From assembly GCA_964649515.1 (NCBI GenBank), contig CAZYPV010000029.1, positions 1 to 37,456 on the forward strand: DNA of 37,456 bases, given 5' to 3'. Position numbers and translations under genes: made by a program. This stretch comes from CALKGK01 sp964649515. Lineage in GTDB: Bacteria > Bacteroidota > Bacteroidia > Flavobacteriales_D > Sanyastnellaceae. The notes beneath the pieces are model-generated. The model ran no database searches, had not been told where the DNA came from, and saw only the letters and a program-made list of their open reading frames with translations. Shown here piece by piece: positions 23,618 to 32,432 of the stretch; position 1 is the stretch's first letter, and every line of letters starts with the position of its first letter.

Positions 23618-24004
23618 TTAAGAACTCTGAGATGAAGTTCCATCGATTGTTCTTTTTTGTGACCATGTTTCTCTAAGCTCAATTTTTTGTGCTTCTCTCA
23701 GCAAAATGAGCTTGGCCAATTCTTCTGCTACGTTGCCTGTGTTTTCGGGTTTCAGGAGGAGGTCAAAACGTTCTTGAGGAAGGTCTATTCGGTAGCACCA
23801 ACGAAGCAATTTTTGCATGTTTTTCTCGAGAAGAACGTCCACCACGTTGCTAACAGCACTTAGCATTTGCTGTAATGGTTCAGCTCCCTTGGCCATATCC
23901 ACTTCAAAAACATCCTCACCAAAGTCTTTGTTGAGCTGGAGGATCACTTTTTCAAAATTGGCTTTTTCGGGCCATGCTACACTCATGCTTAATTCCTTGC
24001 TCAT
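23618..24004 (-). CDS. Hypothetical protein, 128 residues
   Basis: A soluble, helical-looking, acidic protein that I do not recognise. It begins MSKELSMSVAWPEKANFEKV, has a central VSNVVDVLLEKNMQKLLRWC segment followed by YRIDLPQERFDLLL, and ends in a Ser/Thr-rich tail. The pattern of an LLRWCYRIDLPQ segment suggests a conserved small Bacteroidota family. It starts 3 bases after the polyprenyl synthase stop and ends 37 bases before sucA, so it is part of the operon. No signal peptide, membrane helix or catalytic motif is visible. Confidence 0.72.
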   Translation of the reverse strand: MSKELSMSVAWPEKANFEKVILQLNKDFGEDVFEVDMAKGAEPLQQMLSAVSNVVDVLLEKNMQKLLRWCYRIDLPQERFDLLLKPENTGNVAEELAKLILLREAQKIELRETWSQKRTIDGTSSQSS

Positions 24005-24007
24005 GCA

Positions 24008-25012
24008 TTAATTTTCTCTCACCATGAGGGAGCGTGCAAATGCTTCGAAGAAATGAAAAGCTTCAGAGGAGATGCCGGCAGCTTTGAGATGCTTCATGGC
24101 GGTGTTGTAATACTCTTCCATGGTGGATTGAATTTCTTTATCCACGTTCAACTTCATATAAAGTGATTTGAAGAAGTTTACTTTTTCTGAATTGGTGTCG
24201 CGTTTTCCAATCCATGGTTCGATGGCCATAAGATCTTCGTTGCTTGCTTTTTCCATGCAGCGAATCCAGAGGTAGGTTTTTTTGTCCGAAAGGATGTCAC
24301 CTCCCACTTGTTTTCCAAATTTTTCAGGATCACCAAAGGCGTCCAGGTAGTCGTCTTGCAACTGAAAGGCGATGCCCATGGATTCACCAAAACGATAGAG
24401 GTGCTCTGCCGAATCTTCACTTGCACCACCGAGAATGGCTCCCATTTTCAGCGCTGCGGCCAAAAGAACAGAGGTTTTGAGTCGGATCATTTCCAAGTAT
24501 TCGTCCAGATGAACATCGTCCCGCACTTCAAAATCCATGTCGAGTTGCTGACCTTCACATACCTCAAGAGCGGTAGTATTGAACAAGGGGAAGAGTTGTG
24601 GTAGAAGGCTTGGTGAACAAGCAGCCAAATGCTCGTAGGCCTGCACAAGCATGGCATCTCCGCTCAAGATGGCGGTGTTTGCGTTCCATTTCTCGTGCAC
24701 GGTTGTTTTTCCTCTGCGGAGAGGAGCCTCGTCCATGATGTCATCATGCATCAAGGTAAAGTTGTGAAAAACCTCTACGGCCATTGCAGCGGGAACGGCC
24801 TTTTGGCTTTCCTGGGCATAGGCGTCACATGCAGCCAATACCATGAGGGGTCTTAGGCGTTTTCCTCCTAAAGACATCATGTAAGTGATGGGTGCGTACA
24901 GGGGAAAATCGGGCTGATGGGCGTTGTAGGCCTCCAGTGCAGGCTGGAATTCTTTTTGGTAGAGTGTGGCCAGTTTGGTCTGGTAATCCATGGTACTTGT
25001 AGCTGCGTTCAT
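24008..25012 (-). CDS. Trans-polyprenyl diphosphate synthase (probably GGPP-type)
   Basis: Condenses isopentenyl diphosphate with allylic diphosphates. In the 334-residue chain the first aspartate-rich motif is HDDIMDEAPLRRG (Asp90, Asp91, Asp94) and the second is FQLQDDYLDAFGD; GGKRLRP (49-55) binds IPP. The first motif is DDxxD without the two-residue insertion of typical bacterial farnesyl diphosphate synthases, and Phe85 lies five residues before it. This pattern is associated with type III GGPP synthases, so a C20 product is inferred, not proved. The start ATG overlaps the rfbA TGA by one base (TGATG), so it is translationally coupled to rfbA. Confidence 0.92.
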   Translation of the reverse strand: MNAATSTMDYQTKLATLYQKEFQPALEAYNAHQPDFPLYAPITYMMSLGGKRLRPLMVLAACDAYAQESQKAVPAAMAVEVFHNFTLMHDDIMDEAPLRRGKTTVHEKWNANTAILSGDAMLVQAYEHLAACSPSLLPQLFPLFNTTALEVCEGQQLDMDFEVRDDVHLDEYLEMIRLKTSVLLAAALKMGAILGGASEDSAEHLYRFGESMGIAFQLQDDYLDAFGDPEKFGKQVGGDILSDKKTYLWIRCMEKASNEDLMAIEPWIGKRDTNSEKVNFFKSLYMKLNVDKEIQSTMEEYYNTAMKHLKAAGISSEAFHFFEAFARSLMVREN

Positions 25013-25881
25013 CAATCTTTGTGCTTCAACTGGCTCATGAGGTAATCGCCATACCCGGAGTTTAAGAGGGGAAGGGCGAGTGCTTGAAGCTGCTCATCGT
25101 CGATGTAATTCATCCTCCAAGCCACTTCTTCAATACAACCAATTTTTAATCCTTGGCGTTCTTCAATGACCTGAACATATTGTCCTGCTTGCATCAAGGA
25201 GGCAAAGGTACCGGTGTCGAGCCAAGCGGTTCCACGATTCAATTTGGATACTTGGAGCTTTCCTGCTTTGAGGTAGGCGAGGTTGACATCGGTAATTTCG
25301 TATTCTCCTCTAGCGCTGGGTTTCAATGCTTCGGCAATGGAAACAACGTTGTTATCATAATAATACAATCCAGGGACCGCGTAGTTCGATTTGGGTGATT
25401 TTGGCTTCTCTTCGATGGATAGCGCTTTTTGATTTTTGTCGAATTCTACCACCCCATAACGTTCGGGATCGCTGACGTGATAAGCGTAAACCATCGCGCC
25501 TTCAACCTCACTGTTGGCACGAAGGAGTTTTCCAAAACCTTCACCATAAAAGATGTTATCCCCGAGAATCAGCGCTACTTTGTCATTTCCGATAAATTCT
25601 TTTCCAATAACAAAAGCTTGTGCCAACCCGTTGGGAACGGCTTGTTCTGCATAGCTGAAATTGCAACCGAGCTGACTCCCATCACCCAGAAGCTTTTGAA
25701 ATCCGGGAAGGTCGTGAGGGGTAGAAATGATAAGGATGTCTTTGATTCCGCTGATCATGAGTGTTGACAAAGGATAGTAGATCATCGGTTTGTCGTACAC
25801 CGGCATCAGTTGCTTGCTGAGTGCTCTTGTAAGTGGGTAGAGTCGGGTTCCGCTTCCTCCAGCTAAAATGATTCCTTTCAT
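25012..25881 (-). CDS. rfbA: Glucose-1-phosphate thymidylyltransferase
   Basis: Makes dTDP-glucose from dTTP and glucose-1-phosphate, the first step of dTDP-rhamnose synthesis for surface glycans. At 289 residues it begins MKGIILAGGSGTRLYPLTRA followed by LSKQLMPVYDKPMIYYPLS, and contains LILGDNIFYG, YGVVEFD, the EEKPKSPKSNYAV block and RGTAWLDTG. No rfbB, C or D gene is nearby, so it is separated from the rest of that pathway. It lies 9 bases after the RND exporter gene stop and overlaps the next gene by one base. Confidence 0.96.
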   Translation of the reverse strand: MKGIILAGGSGTRLYPLTRALSKQLMPVYDKPMIYYPLSTLMISGIKDILIISTPHDLPGFQKLLGDGSQLGCNFSYAEQAVPNGLAQAFVIGKEFIGNDKVALILGDNIFYGEGFGKLLRANSEVEGAMVYAYHVSDPERYGVVEFDKNQKALSIEEKPKSPKSNYAVPGLYYYDNNVVSIAEALKPSARGEYEITDVNLAYLKAGKLQVSKLNRGTAWLDTGTFASLMQAGQYVQVIEERQGLKIGCIEEVAWRMNYIDDEQLQALALPLLNSGYGDYLMSQLKHKD

Positions 25882-25890
25882 GCCTACAAG

Positions 25891-28335
25891 TTATTCATTA
25901 TCGCCGTCTTTCTTCACTTGAAGTTCATCCAGCTCAATGTCTTCTTCCTCATCAATGATTTCCAAGAAAGGCTCTGAAAACGCTTTGGTGGTGATGTACC
26001 GTTCAAAGCTGAGCAACAACGATGGCAGCAGAACGAGATTGGCAAACATGGCTACAAGGAGGGTTACGCTCACCAATACACCCAATGCTCGAGTGCCGTC
26101 GAATTCCGATGCCGCAAACATGGTAAAGCCGAAAAACAAGACGATGGAGGTGTACATCATGGACACTCCCGTTTCTTTTACTGCATTCAATACCGAGGCT
26201 CGAATGTTCCAAGCCTTCATGCTGAGCTCTTGTCGGTACTTGGCCAAAAAGTGAATGGTATCGTCCACAGAAATTCCAAAGGCAATGCTGAACACCAAGA
26301 TCGTCGAGGGTTTGATGGGGATACCAAAATAACCCATAATGGCAGCAGTGAAAATCAAAGGAACCAAGTTGGGAAGTAGGGCAATGAGCACCATTCTCAT
26401 GGAGCGGAACAGCAAAAACATGATGCTCGCAATGACGCAGATGGCCAGCGCCAAACTGATGAGAAGGTTTTTTACCATGTACGAGGTGCCTTCGAGGTAA
26501 ACCACGCTCGTTCCCGTGAGGGTTACTTTGTATTTGTCGGGTGGAAAGATGGAATCGATTCTCGGACGAAGTTCTTCCAGCAAGGACTCCATTTCAATGG
26601 TCCCAATGTCTGCAACTTGGGTGCTGATTCTTGTGCTTTTTCGCGTGCTATCGATGAAGGTGTTTTCTCCGCCTTTCGTATCGTAGTCTCCTTGGATGTA
26701 CGGACCAATAAAGCTTTCTTCACTTCGGGTGATGAGGGTGTATTTTTCTGGATTTCCGTTGTAAAAGGCCTGTTTAGCAAATTTGCTCGCATCAACAATG
26801 CTCAATGATTTTGAAAACTCGGGGTATTCGGTCAAGAGTTCTTGCAGCTTCTCTAAGCGCCTCAAGTTGGCTCTTTTGGTGATTTGGCCTGGCTTTTCGG
26901 TTTCTACCAAAACTTCAAACGGCATTACTCCGTTGTATTTGTCTTCAAACCAACGCAGGTCGGTAATCACTTTGTCTGACTGTGGCAAATCATCCACCAC
27001 ATTTCCGGTGGTTTGCATCAAACTGATTCCGTAAATACCACCGATGATAATGCCCGCGGTAATGAGGTACACCACTTTTCGGTGGTTGACCACCATGTTG
27101 ACCAACTTATTCACGACCAAGAAGAGCCATTTGCGATCGAGGTGACGAACGTGTTTTCTCTTTGGTGGCGGGAGGAAACTGAAAACCGTGGGGATGGTGA
27201 GTATGGAGATGAGGAAAACAGCAAAAATGTTGACCGCTGCAATCACCCCAAACTCCTGCAAGAGATTGCTTTCAACAAAAATAAAGGTGGCAAAACCAAG
27301 TGCTGTGGTGGCATTGGTGAGAAGGGTGGCATTACCGATTTTGATGATCACCCGACTAAGGGCCTTGGTTTTATTCCCGTGTTTTTTGAATTCCGAGTGG
27401 TACTTGTTGAGGAGGTAGATGCAGTTGGGCACACCAATCACAATCATGAGCGGTGGGATCAGTCCCATCAATACTGACACCGGGTAATCGAAAAGCGCAA
27501 TGAAGCCTAAAGACCAAGTTACTGCGATTCCAACCACCGTCATGCACACCAGCATCACCCCGAAATTCCTAAAGAATAAAAGGAGAAGAATGGCCGTCAC
27601 CAAAGCCGCCAAGAGCACAAATAATTTCAACTCAGACTTCACCTTGTTCATCATTGAGGTTCGGATGTAAGGCAATCCGCTAACATAGGTCTTAATGCCC
27701 GTCTCAGCCTCAAAGGTGTCGATGTGATCGAGAATGATTTCAACCGAAGGCCCACGATCTTCAGAGTTGAACAAAGACGCCTTCATGAAAATCATCATGA
27801 TGCTCGAAGGGTCTTGGTCTTGATAGAGCAACCCCTCATAGAAAGGCAGTTGCTTCATCTCATAAATGGCGCTATCCACCTCCGCTTGGGTTGTTGGTCT
27901 GCCCGAAAGCAAAGATTCAAATTCAAAGAGGCGTTCTTCTTCATTTTTCACCACTTTGAAACTGTGAGCAATGGAAAAAACACTGTCCACTGCAGAAGTA
28001 GGAACTTGAGTGATGACGCCGTTTTCTTCCGTCGCTACGGGCACAGTAACTTTCCGAAAGGTATTGGCGAGATCGTACCACTTCTGAAATTTTTCGAGTT
28101 CGTAAAGCGACTCGTCTTCAACTCCAAGAATGATGACATTTCCCCCCTCTCCAAAGGTGTCAACAAAGCGTTGATATTCGATATAAGTGCTGTCGTGTTT
28201 GGGCAGAAGTCCTGCAAACTCATAGCTCATTCGCACTTGGGTTCCCTTCCATGCCATGAAAGCAGTTATGGCCAACAAGATGATCAGGATGGGCACGCGT
28301 GAGCGCAGAATGAAAGAAGCAATTTTAGTCCACAT
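25891..28335 (-). CDS. RND-superfamily exporter (MMPL/COG1033 type)
   Basis: An 814-residue inner-membrane transporter with the duplicated six-helix RND architecture. Helix 1 is in ILRSRVPILIILLAITAFMA, then a large extracytoplasmic domain, helices 2-6 (LFVLLAALVTAILLLLFFRN onward, with PPLMIVIGVPNCIYLLNKYH), a second large domain and a second membrane half (AFGISVDDTIHFLAKYRQEL). The charged pair in SVDDTIHF is a proton-relay candidate. The start is set at the ATG at 28335, where the conserved first helix begins; a longer frame to 28548 would run into the lpdA coding region and its promoter. Substrate unknown; hydrophobic molecules or lipids are typical. It heads the minus-strand operon. Confidence 0.88.
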   Translation of the reverse strand: MWTKIASFILRSRVPILIILLAITAFMAWKGTQVRMSYEFAGLLPKHDSTYIEYQRFVDTFGEGGNVIILGVEDESLYELEKFQKWYDLANTFRKVTVPVATEENGVITQVPTSAVDSVFSIAHSFKVVKNEEERLFEFESLLSGRPTTQAEVDSAIYEMKQLPFYEGLLYQDQDPSSIMMIFMKASLFNSEDRGPSVEIILDHIDTFEAETGIKTYVSGLPYIRTSMMNKVKSELKLFVLLAALVTAILLLLFFRNFGVMLVCMTVVGIAVTWSLGFIALFDYPVSVLMGLIPPLMIVIGVPNCIYLLNKYHSEFKKHGNKTKALSRVIIKIGNATLLTNATTALGFATFIFVESNLLQEFGVIAAVNIFAVFLISILTIPTVFSFLPPPKRKHVRHLDRKWLFLVVNKLVNMVVNHRKVVYLITAGIIIGGIYGISLMQTTGNVVDDLPQSDKVITDLRWFEDKYNGVMPFEVLVETEKPGQITKRANLRRLEKLQELLTEYPEFSKSLSIVDASKFAKQAFYNGNPEKYTLITRSEESFIGPYIQGDYDTKGGENTFIDSTRKSTRISTQVADIGTIEMESLLEELRPRIDSIFPPDKYKVTLTGTSVVYLEGTSYMVKNLLISLALAICVIASIMFLLFRSMRMVLIALLPNLVPLIFTAAIMGYFGIPIKPSTILVFSIAFGISVDDTIHFLAKYRQELSMKAWNIRASVLNAVKETGVSMMYTSIVLFFGFTMFAASEFDGTRALGVLVSVTLLVAMFANLVLLPSLLLSFERYITTKAFSEPFLEIIDEEEDIELDELQVKKDGDNE

Positions 28336-28421
28336 GAAGGAACAAAAGGGTAGGTCGGGACAATTCACCGACGGATTTGGGCACAAAGAAACAAAATATC
28401 CATAGAGAAACGAAGAGGAAG

Positions 28422-28456
28422 TTGGGATGATTGCAAGGGGATTCTTGCTAACTTTG
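28422..28456 (+). promoter_or_regulatory. Promoter for lpdA (TTG-N24-TAACTTTG)
   Basis: TAACTTTG at 28449-28456 is an exact -7 match, 22 bases before the ATG at 28479, with TTG at 28422-28424 (24-base spacer). The region 28336-28478 is divergent between the RND exporter and lpdA. Confidence 0.5.
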
Positions 28457-28478
28457 TCACACAAAAGAAACAATTTCC

Positions 28479-29882
28479 ATGGAAAAATTTGATGTGGTCG
28501 TAATCGGTTCGGGCCCTGGAGGATATGTTGCCGCCATCCGATGTGCACAATTAGGAATGAAAACCGCTATCGTTGAACGTTACAACACGCTTGGAGGAAC
28601 CTGTTTGAACGTAGGTTGTATCCCATCGAAAGCTTTGTTGGACTCATCAGAGCACTACCACCAAGCAAAGGAGCAATTTAGCGAACACGGTATTGGCTTG
28701 GATAATTTGACGGTGGACATGCCCCAAATGATCAAACGAAAAGGTGAAGTTGTTGCCCAAACCACAGCGGGAATTGATTTCTTGATGGCCAAAAACAAGA
28801 TTGAAGTTTTTCACGGACACGGTTCTTTTGTTAAAGCAAATGAGATCTCGGTGAAGCATGACGATGGTAAAGAAACCTTGCTCTCAGCAGCAAAAACCAT
28901 CATCGCAACGGGCTCAAAACCCTCTTCGCTCCCCTTCATCACTATTGATAAGAAAAGAGTCATCACTTCTACTGAAGCTTTGGAACTTCAAAAGGTTCCG
29001 AAGAAAATGGTGGTGATTGGCGGTGGAGTAATCGGTCTCGAATTGGGGTCGGTTTACGCACGTTTGGGAACCGAAGTAAGCGTGGTTGAGTACATGGACA
29101 GCATCATTCCTACCATGGACAAAGCCATGGGTAAAGAGCTCATGCGTTCCATGAAAAAAATTGGTGTAAAGTTCTTGTTGAGCCATAAAGTAAAAGCGGT
29201 GGAGGCTGGAGCGCGTTCGGTAACCGTGAAGGCGGATGATAAAAAAGGACAGGAAGTTGTTTTGAAAGCGGATTATTGTTTAGTGGCGGTTGGAAGACAT
29301 GCTTACACGGAGAATCTTGGCTTGGAGAACATCGGAGTGAGTACTGACGAGCGCGGAAGAATTGAGGTGGACCAGCATTTGCAAACCAAAATTCCAGGGG
29401 TTTATGCCATTGGCGATGTCATCAAAGGCGCAATGTTGGCGCACAAGGCAGAAGAAGAAGGGGTTTTTGTGGCTGAACACATTGCCGGACAAAAACCGCA
29501 CATCAACTATTTGCTCATTCCAGGAGTGGTGTACACTTGGCCAGAAGTTGCCAGCGTGGGATATACCGAAGAGCAGTTGAAAGAAAAGGGAATGGCTTAC
29601 AAGTCGGGCTCTTTCCCATTCAAAGCGAGCGGACGAGCGCGTGCGAGCATGGATACTGATGGTTTGGTTAAGGTGCTTGCAGATAAGGAAACCGATGAGA
29701 TTTTGGGAGTGCATATTTGCGGACCACGAGCTGCGGATATGATCGCCGAGGCAGTGGTGGCCATGGAGTTTAGAGCAAGTGCAGAAGACATTTCACGGAT
29801 GAGTCACGCTCACCCAACCTTCACTGAAGCATTGAAAGAAGCGGCTTTGGCTGCAACGGATAACCGCGCACTCCACGTTTAG
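28479..29882 (+). CDS. lpdA: Dihydrolipoyl dehydrogenase (E3)
   Basis: Reoxidises the lipoyl arm of 2-oxo acid dehydrogenase complexes with NAD. The 467-residue flavoprotein has the FAD-binding GSGPGGYVAA, the redox disulfide GGTCLNVGCIPSKALL (Cys42 and Cys47), the NAD-binding VVIGGGVIGLELGSVYARLG, YAIGDVIKG, and the C-terminal dimer-interface catalytic HAHPTFTEALKEA (His445, Glu450). Length is normal. It sits across a divergent promoter from the operon holding sucA and sucB, so it likely serves 2-oxoglutarate dehydrogenase and other complexes. 36 bases to hemH with no terminator seen, so cotranscription with hemH is possible. Confidence 0.97.
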   Translation: MEKFDVVVIGSGPGGYVAAIRCAQLGMKTAIVERYNTLGGTCLNVGCIPSKALLDSSEHYHQAKEQFSEHGIGLDNLTVDMPQMIKRKGEVVAQTTAGIDFLMAKNKIEVFHGHGSFVKANEISVKHDDGKETLLSAAKTIIATGSKPSSLPFITIDKKRVITSTEALELQKVPKKMVVIGGGVIGLELGSVYARLGTEVSVVEYMDSIIPTMDKAMGKELMRSMKKIGVKFLLSHKVKAVEAGARSVTVKADDKKGQEVVLKADYCLVAVGRHAYTENLGLENIGVSTDERGRIEVDQHLQTKIPGVYAIGDVIKGAMLAHKAEEEGVFVAEHIAGQKPHINYLLIPGVVYTWPEVASVGYTEEQLKEKGMAYKSGSFPFKASGRARASMDTDGLVKVLADKETDEILGVHICGPRAADMIAEAVVAMEFRASAEDISRMSHAHPTFTEALKEAALAATDNRALHV

Positions 29883-29918
29883 TGGAAACCATTTGCAGAC
29901 CCAGTTGTTGAACTGATT

Positions 29919-30935
29919 ATGAAAAAAAGAACCGGAGTTCTCATTTTGAATTTGGGAACACCCGATGCCCCAACTCCTGGGGCGGTGGGAAGATATTTGA
30001 GTGAATTTTTGGGTGATGGACGGGTGATTGATATCCCATATATCCCCCGAAAAATATTGGTGAATGGAATCATTTCTCCAACGCGGAGATTCAAGTCGAG
30101 TGCGGAATATAAAAAAGTGTGGACCGAAAAAGGATCGCCTTTGCTCCTTTACACGATTGAACTGCTCGAAAAACTGAAAGACCGTTTTAAGGGAGAAGAT
30201 ATTGAAGTGGAGATGGCCATGCGCTACCAATCTCCAAGCATGGAGGAGGTGCTCGGGAGGATGCAAAAAGCCAATTATGATAAGTTGGTGATCGTTCCGC
30301 TCTATCCGCAATATGCTTCGGCCACAACGGGGTCAACCATTCAAAAGGCCATGGAAATTATTTCCAAGTGGTACGTCATTCCAGAAGTGAGCATGGTGAG
30401 CCAGTTTTACGACGATGCCCGCTACATTGATACCATTGTTGAGATTGCAAAACCTTTCGATTTGAAGGCCTATGATCATATTTTGTTTAGCTATCATGGT
30501 TTGCCTGAGCGACAAGTAGATAAGGTGTATGAAGACCGAAAGTGCTCCAATCACAGTTGTGAAACGGAAATCAATGAAGAGAACAAGTTTTGTTATAAGG
30601 CGACATGTTACGCAACAACTCGTCTCTTGGCTGAGAAGCTTGGCTTGTCTGAAGACGAATACACCGTTTGCTTTCAATCGCGATTGGATAAAAAGTGGTT
30701 GCGGCCTTTCAGTGACGATGTGATCAAAGATTTGGCAGAAAAAGGAGCCAAAAAACTACTGTTCTTCAGTCCGGCTTTCGTAGCAGATTGCTTGGAAACA
30801 ACCGTGGAGATTGGAGAGGGCTATCTTGAGGAGTTTCAGGAGATGGGAGGCGAGTCGTTGGATTTGGTGCCCAGTTTGAATGCGCACCCGATGTGGGTGG
30901 ATTGTGTTGAAGGACTCATTAGGGAGCGATTGTAG
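29919..30935 (+). CDS. hemH: Ferrochelatase
   Basis: Inserts Fe(II) into protoporphyrin IX (or coproporphyrin III in some lineages). The 338-residue protein starts KKRTGVLILNLGTPDAPTPG, has YRYQSPSM-like MRYQSPSMEEVL, VVPLYPQYASATTGS and the catalytic SYHGLPERQ (His193). Cysteines at 209, 214, 225 and 230 (CSNHSC; FCYKATC) form a cluster in the region where this family often carries a variable insert; whether it binds metal or a cluster is not shown. The C-terminal FFSPAFVADCLETTVEIG is typical. Location after lpdA is a weak link to respiration/haem. Confidence 0.94.
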   Translation: MKKRTGVLILNLGTPDAPTPGAVGRYLSEFLGDGRVIDIPYIPRKILVNGIISPTRRFKSSAEYKKVWTEKGSPLLLYTIELLEKLKDRFKGEDIEVEMAMRYQSPSMEEVLGRMQKANYDKLVIVPLYPQYASATTGSTIQKAMEIISKWYVIPEVSMVSQFYDDARYIDTIVEIAKPFDLKAYDHILFSYHGLPERQVDKVYEDRKCSNHSCETEINEENKFCYKATCYATTRLLAEKLGLSEDEYTVCFQSRLDKKWLRPFSDDVIKDLAEKGAKKLLFFSPAFVADCLETTVEIGEGYLEEFQEMGGESLDLVPSLNAHPMWVDCVEGLIRERL

Positions 30936-30952
30936 ATGTTCATAAAATCCGA

Positions 30953-30976
30953 AACGGCCACCCTTTGGCAGCCGTT
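30953..30976 (+). terminator. Weak hairpin after hemH
   Basis: AACGGC (30953-30958) and GCCGTT (30971-30976) make a 6-bp stem with a 12-base loop, 18 bases after the hemH stop, but no T-run follows. Possible weak terminator. The stretch 30936-31205 (270 bases) otherwise contains no gene I can support. Confidence 0.3.
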
Positions 30977-31123
30977 CCGTTGATCATCTGAAATAACTCC
31001 GTTAGCTACGTCGCCGAACGGCAACGTTGAGAGTCGCAAACACTTTGGCATATTCCATGCCGAAGCGCATGTGAGGAGTGTAATGGACTGATAAATAGCT
31101 GATTGAGGTTTTTAGGTAAAAAG

Positions 31124-31156
31124 CCATTTTTCCCAAAAAGAACCATTTTTCCCAAA
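31124..31156. repeat. Two direct copies of CCATTTTTCCCAAA before pabB
   Basis: The 14-base sequence occurs at 31124-31137 and 31143-31156, with a period of 19 bases, each preceded by an AAAA-type tract. It may be a regulator-binding site or chance in A/T-rich DNA. It lies about 50 bases upstream of the pabB start. Confidence 0.6.
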
Positions 31157-31169
31157 TTGAAACAAAACA

Positions 31170-31186
31170 ACCTGTTTGAGACAGGT
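31170..31186. repeat. Inverted repeat ACCTGT-N5-ACAGGT before pabB
   Basis: A perfect 6-bp inverted repeat with a TTGAG spacer, 20 bases upstream of the GTG start of pabB. No T-run follows. It could be an operator or an mRNA hairpin; no regulator gene is adjacent. Confidence 0.45.
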
Positions 31187-31205
31187 GTAAACATCTTAGA
31201 ATCTC

Positions 31206-32432
31206 GTGAACGTATTTTTCCCCAATCTTTCTTCCATCGACTTGCCGGTGTTTTACTTGCACGACGGGACTTACAGTGAAAGATCCATTCTTGGAGTGGG
31301 GGTTAAAAGTAGCATTCGATTGAGTGATTCGAGTGATGCAGTTTTTACTCTATTTGATGCTTTCATTCAGAAGCCCGGTTGGAAAATGGGTTACTTTTCC
31401 TACAATTTGAAGAACCGCCTGGAACGTTTGGAATCGCCCAAATTCAACCCGCATTCCATGCCAGACTTGTTTTTCGTGCAACCGGAAATGGTTTTTGAGT
31501 TGTCAAAAGGGGAGTTGGAGGTTTTGGAGGGAAAACATCATCCCGATTTGAAAAAGGTGATCCACGCCATTACACAAGCTAGCGATGATCCTCAGGTCAA
31601 TGAGGTACATCTGCAAGCAAGAACCAGCAGGGAAGCGTATTTGGATGATTTGAAACGCATCAAAGCCCACATCCAGCAGGGCGATATTTATGAGATGAAT
31701 TATTGTCAGGAGTTTTTCAACCACGATGCGCTCATTGATCCCTTTTCAGTTTACCGCAGGGTGCATGAGGCAACACAGGCCCCCTTTTCGGCTTATTTCA
31801 ATTGGGACGATCACGCCATCATGTGTGGGAGTCCGGAACGCTACTTGCGCAAACAGGGGCAAGCCGTCCTCTCTCAACCCATCAAAGGAACGGTGAAGCG
31901 CGGTAAGGATGAGCATGAAGATGCCGCGTTGAAGGCCGCTTTGAAGTCAGACCCCAAAGAACGGGCCGAGAACATCATGATTACCGACTTGGTGAGGAAC
32001 GATTTGAGCAAGGTGGCGGCTAAGGGAAGCGTTCAGGTGGATGAGTTGTGCGAGGTGTACAGCTTTAAAACTGTTCATCAAATGATCACCAGTATCAGCG
32101 CCCAACTGCGTCCGGATTGCGGCATTAAAGAACTCATTCAAGCTACTTTTCCGATGGGCAGCATGACAGGAGCCCCGAAAGTACGAGCGATGCAGTTGAT
32201 TGATGAGTTGGAAAGCACCAATCGCGGAGTGTATTCTGGTGCTATGGGGTACATCGATCCGGACGGAAACATGGATTTTAACGTCGTGATTCGTAGCTTG
32301 CTCTATCATAAGAAGAAGCGTTACCTCTCTGCTCTGGTGGGCGGAGCAATTACTTCGGGCTCTGTTCCAGAGAAGGAGTATGAAGAATGCCTTTTAAAGG
32401 CAGAGGCGCTCTTCAATGCGCTCAAACCATGA
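31206..32432 (+). CDS. pabB: Aminodeoxychorismate synthase component I
   Basis: Converts chorismate with ammonia (from PabA) to 4-amino-4-deoxychorismate for folate. The 408-residue chorismate-binding protein contains QPIKGTVKRGKDEHED, with Lys227 in PIKGT. TrpE enzymes have Ala in this place, and the Lys identifies the PabB type. Further motifs are ENIMITDLVRNDLSKVA, YSFKTVHQMITSISAQL, FPMGSMTGAPKVRAMQL and the closing GGAITSGSVPEKEYEECLLK. The start is a GTG at 31206 (MNVFFPNLSSIDLPVFY), with no ATG close by. Its TGA overlaps the tilS ATG (ATGA), indicating coupling. A PabA partner is not in the window. Confidence 0.93.
   Translation: MNVFFPNLSSIDLPVFYLHDGTYSERSILGVGVKSSIRLSDSSDAVFTLFDAFIQKPGWKMGYFSYNLKNRLERLESPKFNPHSMPDLFFVQPEMVFELSKGELEVLEGKHHPDLKKVIHAITQASDDPQVNEVHLQARTSREAYLDDLKRIKAHIQQGDIYEMNYCQEFFNHDALIDPFSVYRRVHEATQAPFSAYFNWDDHAIMCGSPERYLRKQGQAVLSQPIKGTVKRGKDEHEDAALKAALKSDPKERAENIMITDLVRNDLSKVAAKGSVQVDELCEVYSFKTVHQMITSISAQLRPDCGIKELIQATFPMGSMTGAPKVRAMQLIDELESTNRGVYSGAMGYIDPDGNMDFNVVIRSLLYHKKKRYLSALVGGAITSGSVPEKEYEECLLKAEALFNALKP

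Noticed and set aside
27724..28302. 192-residue plus-strand frame inside the RND exporter gene
   Set aside because: Shadow frame with no recognisable motifs; the minus strand carries a full transporter.
28336..28548. Longer N-terminus of the RND exporter reaching 28548 on the minus strand
   Set aside because: It overlaps the lpdA start and promoter and encodes non-conserved sequence before the first membrane helix; ATG 28335 is the natural start.
31002..31262. Minus-strand frame of 86 residues before pabB
   Set aside because: Overlaps the pabB start, shows no family pattern and has low-complexity composition; not supported as a gene.
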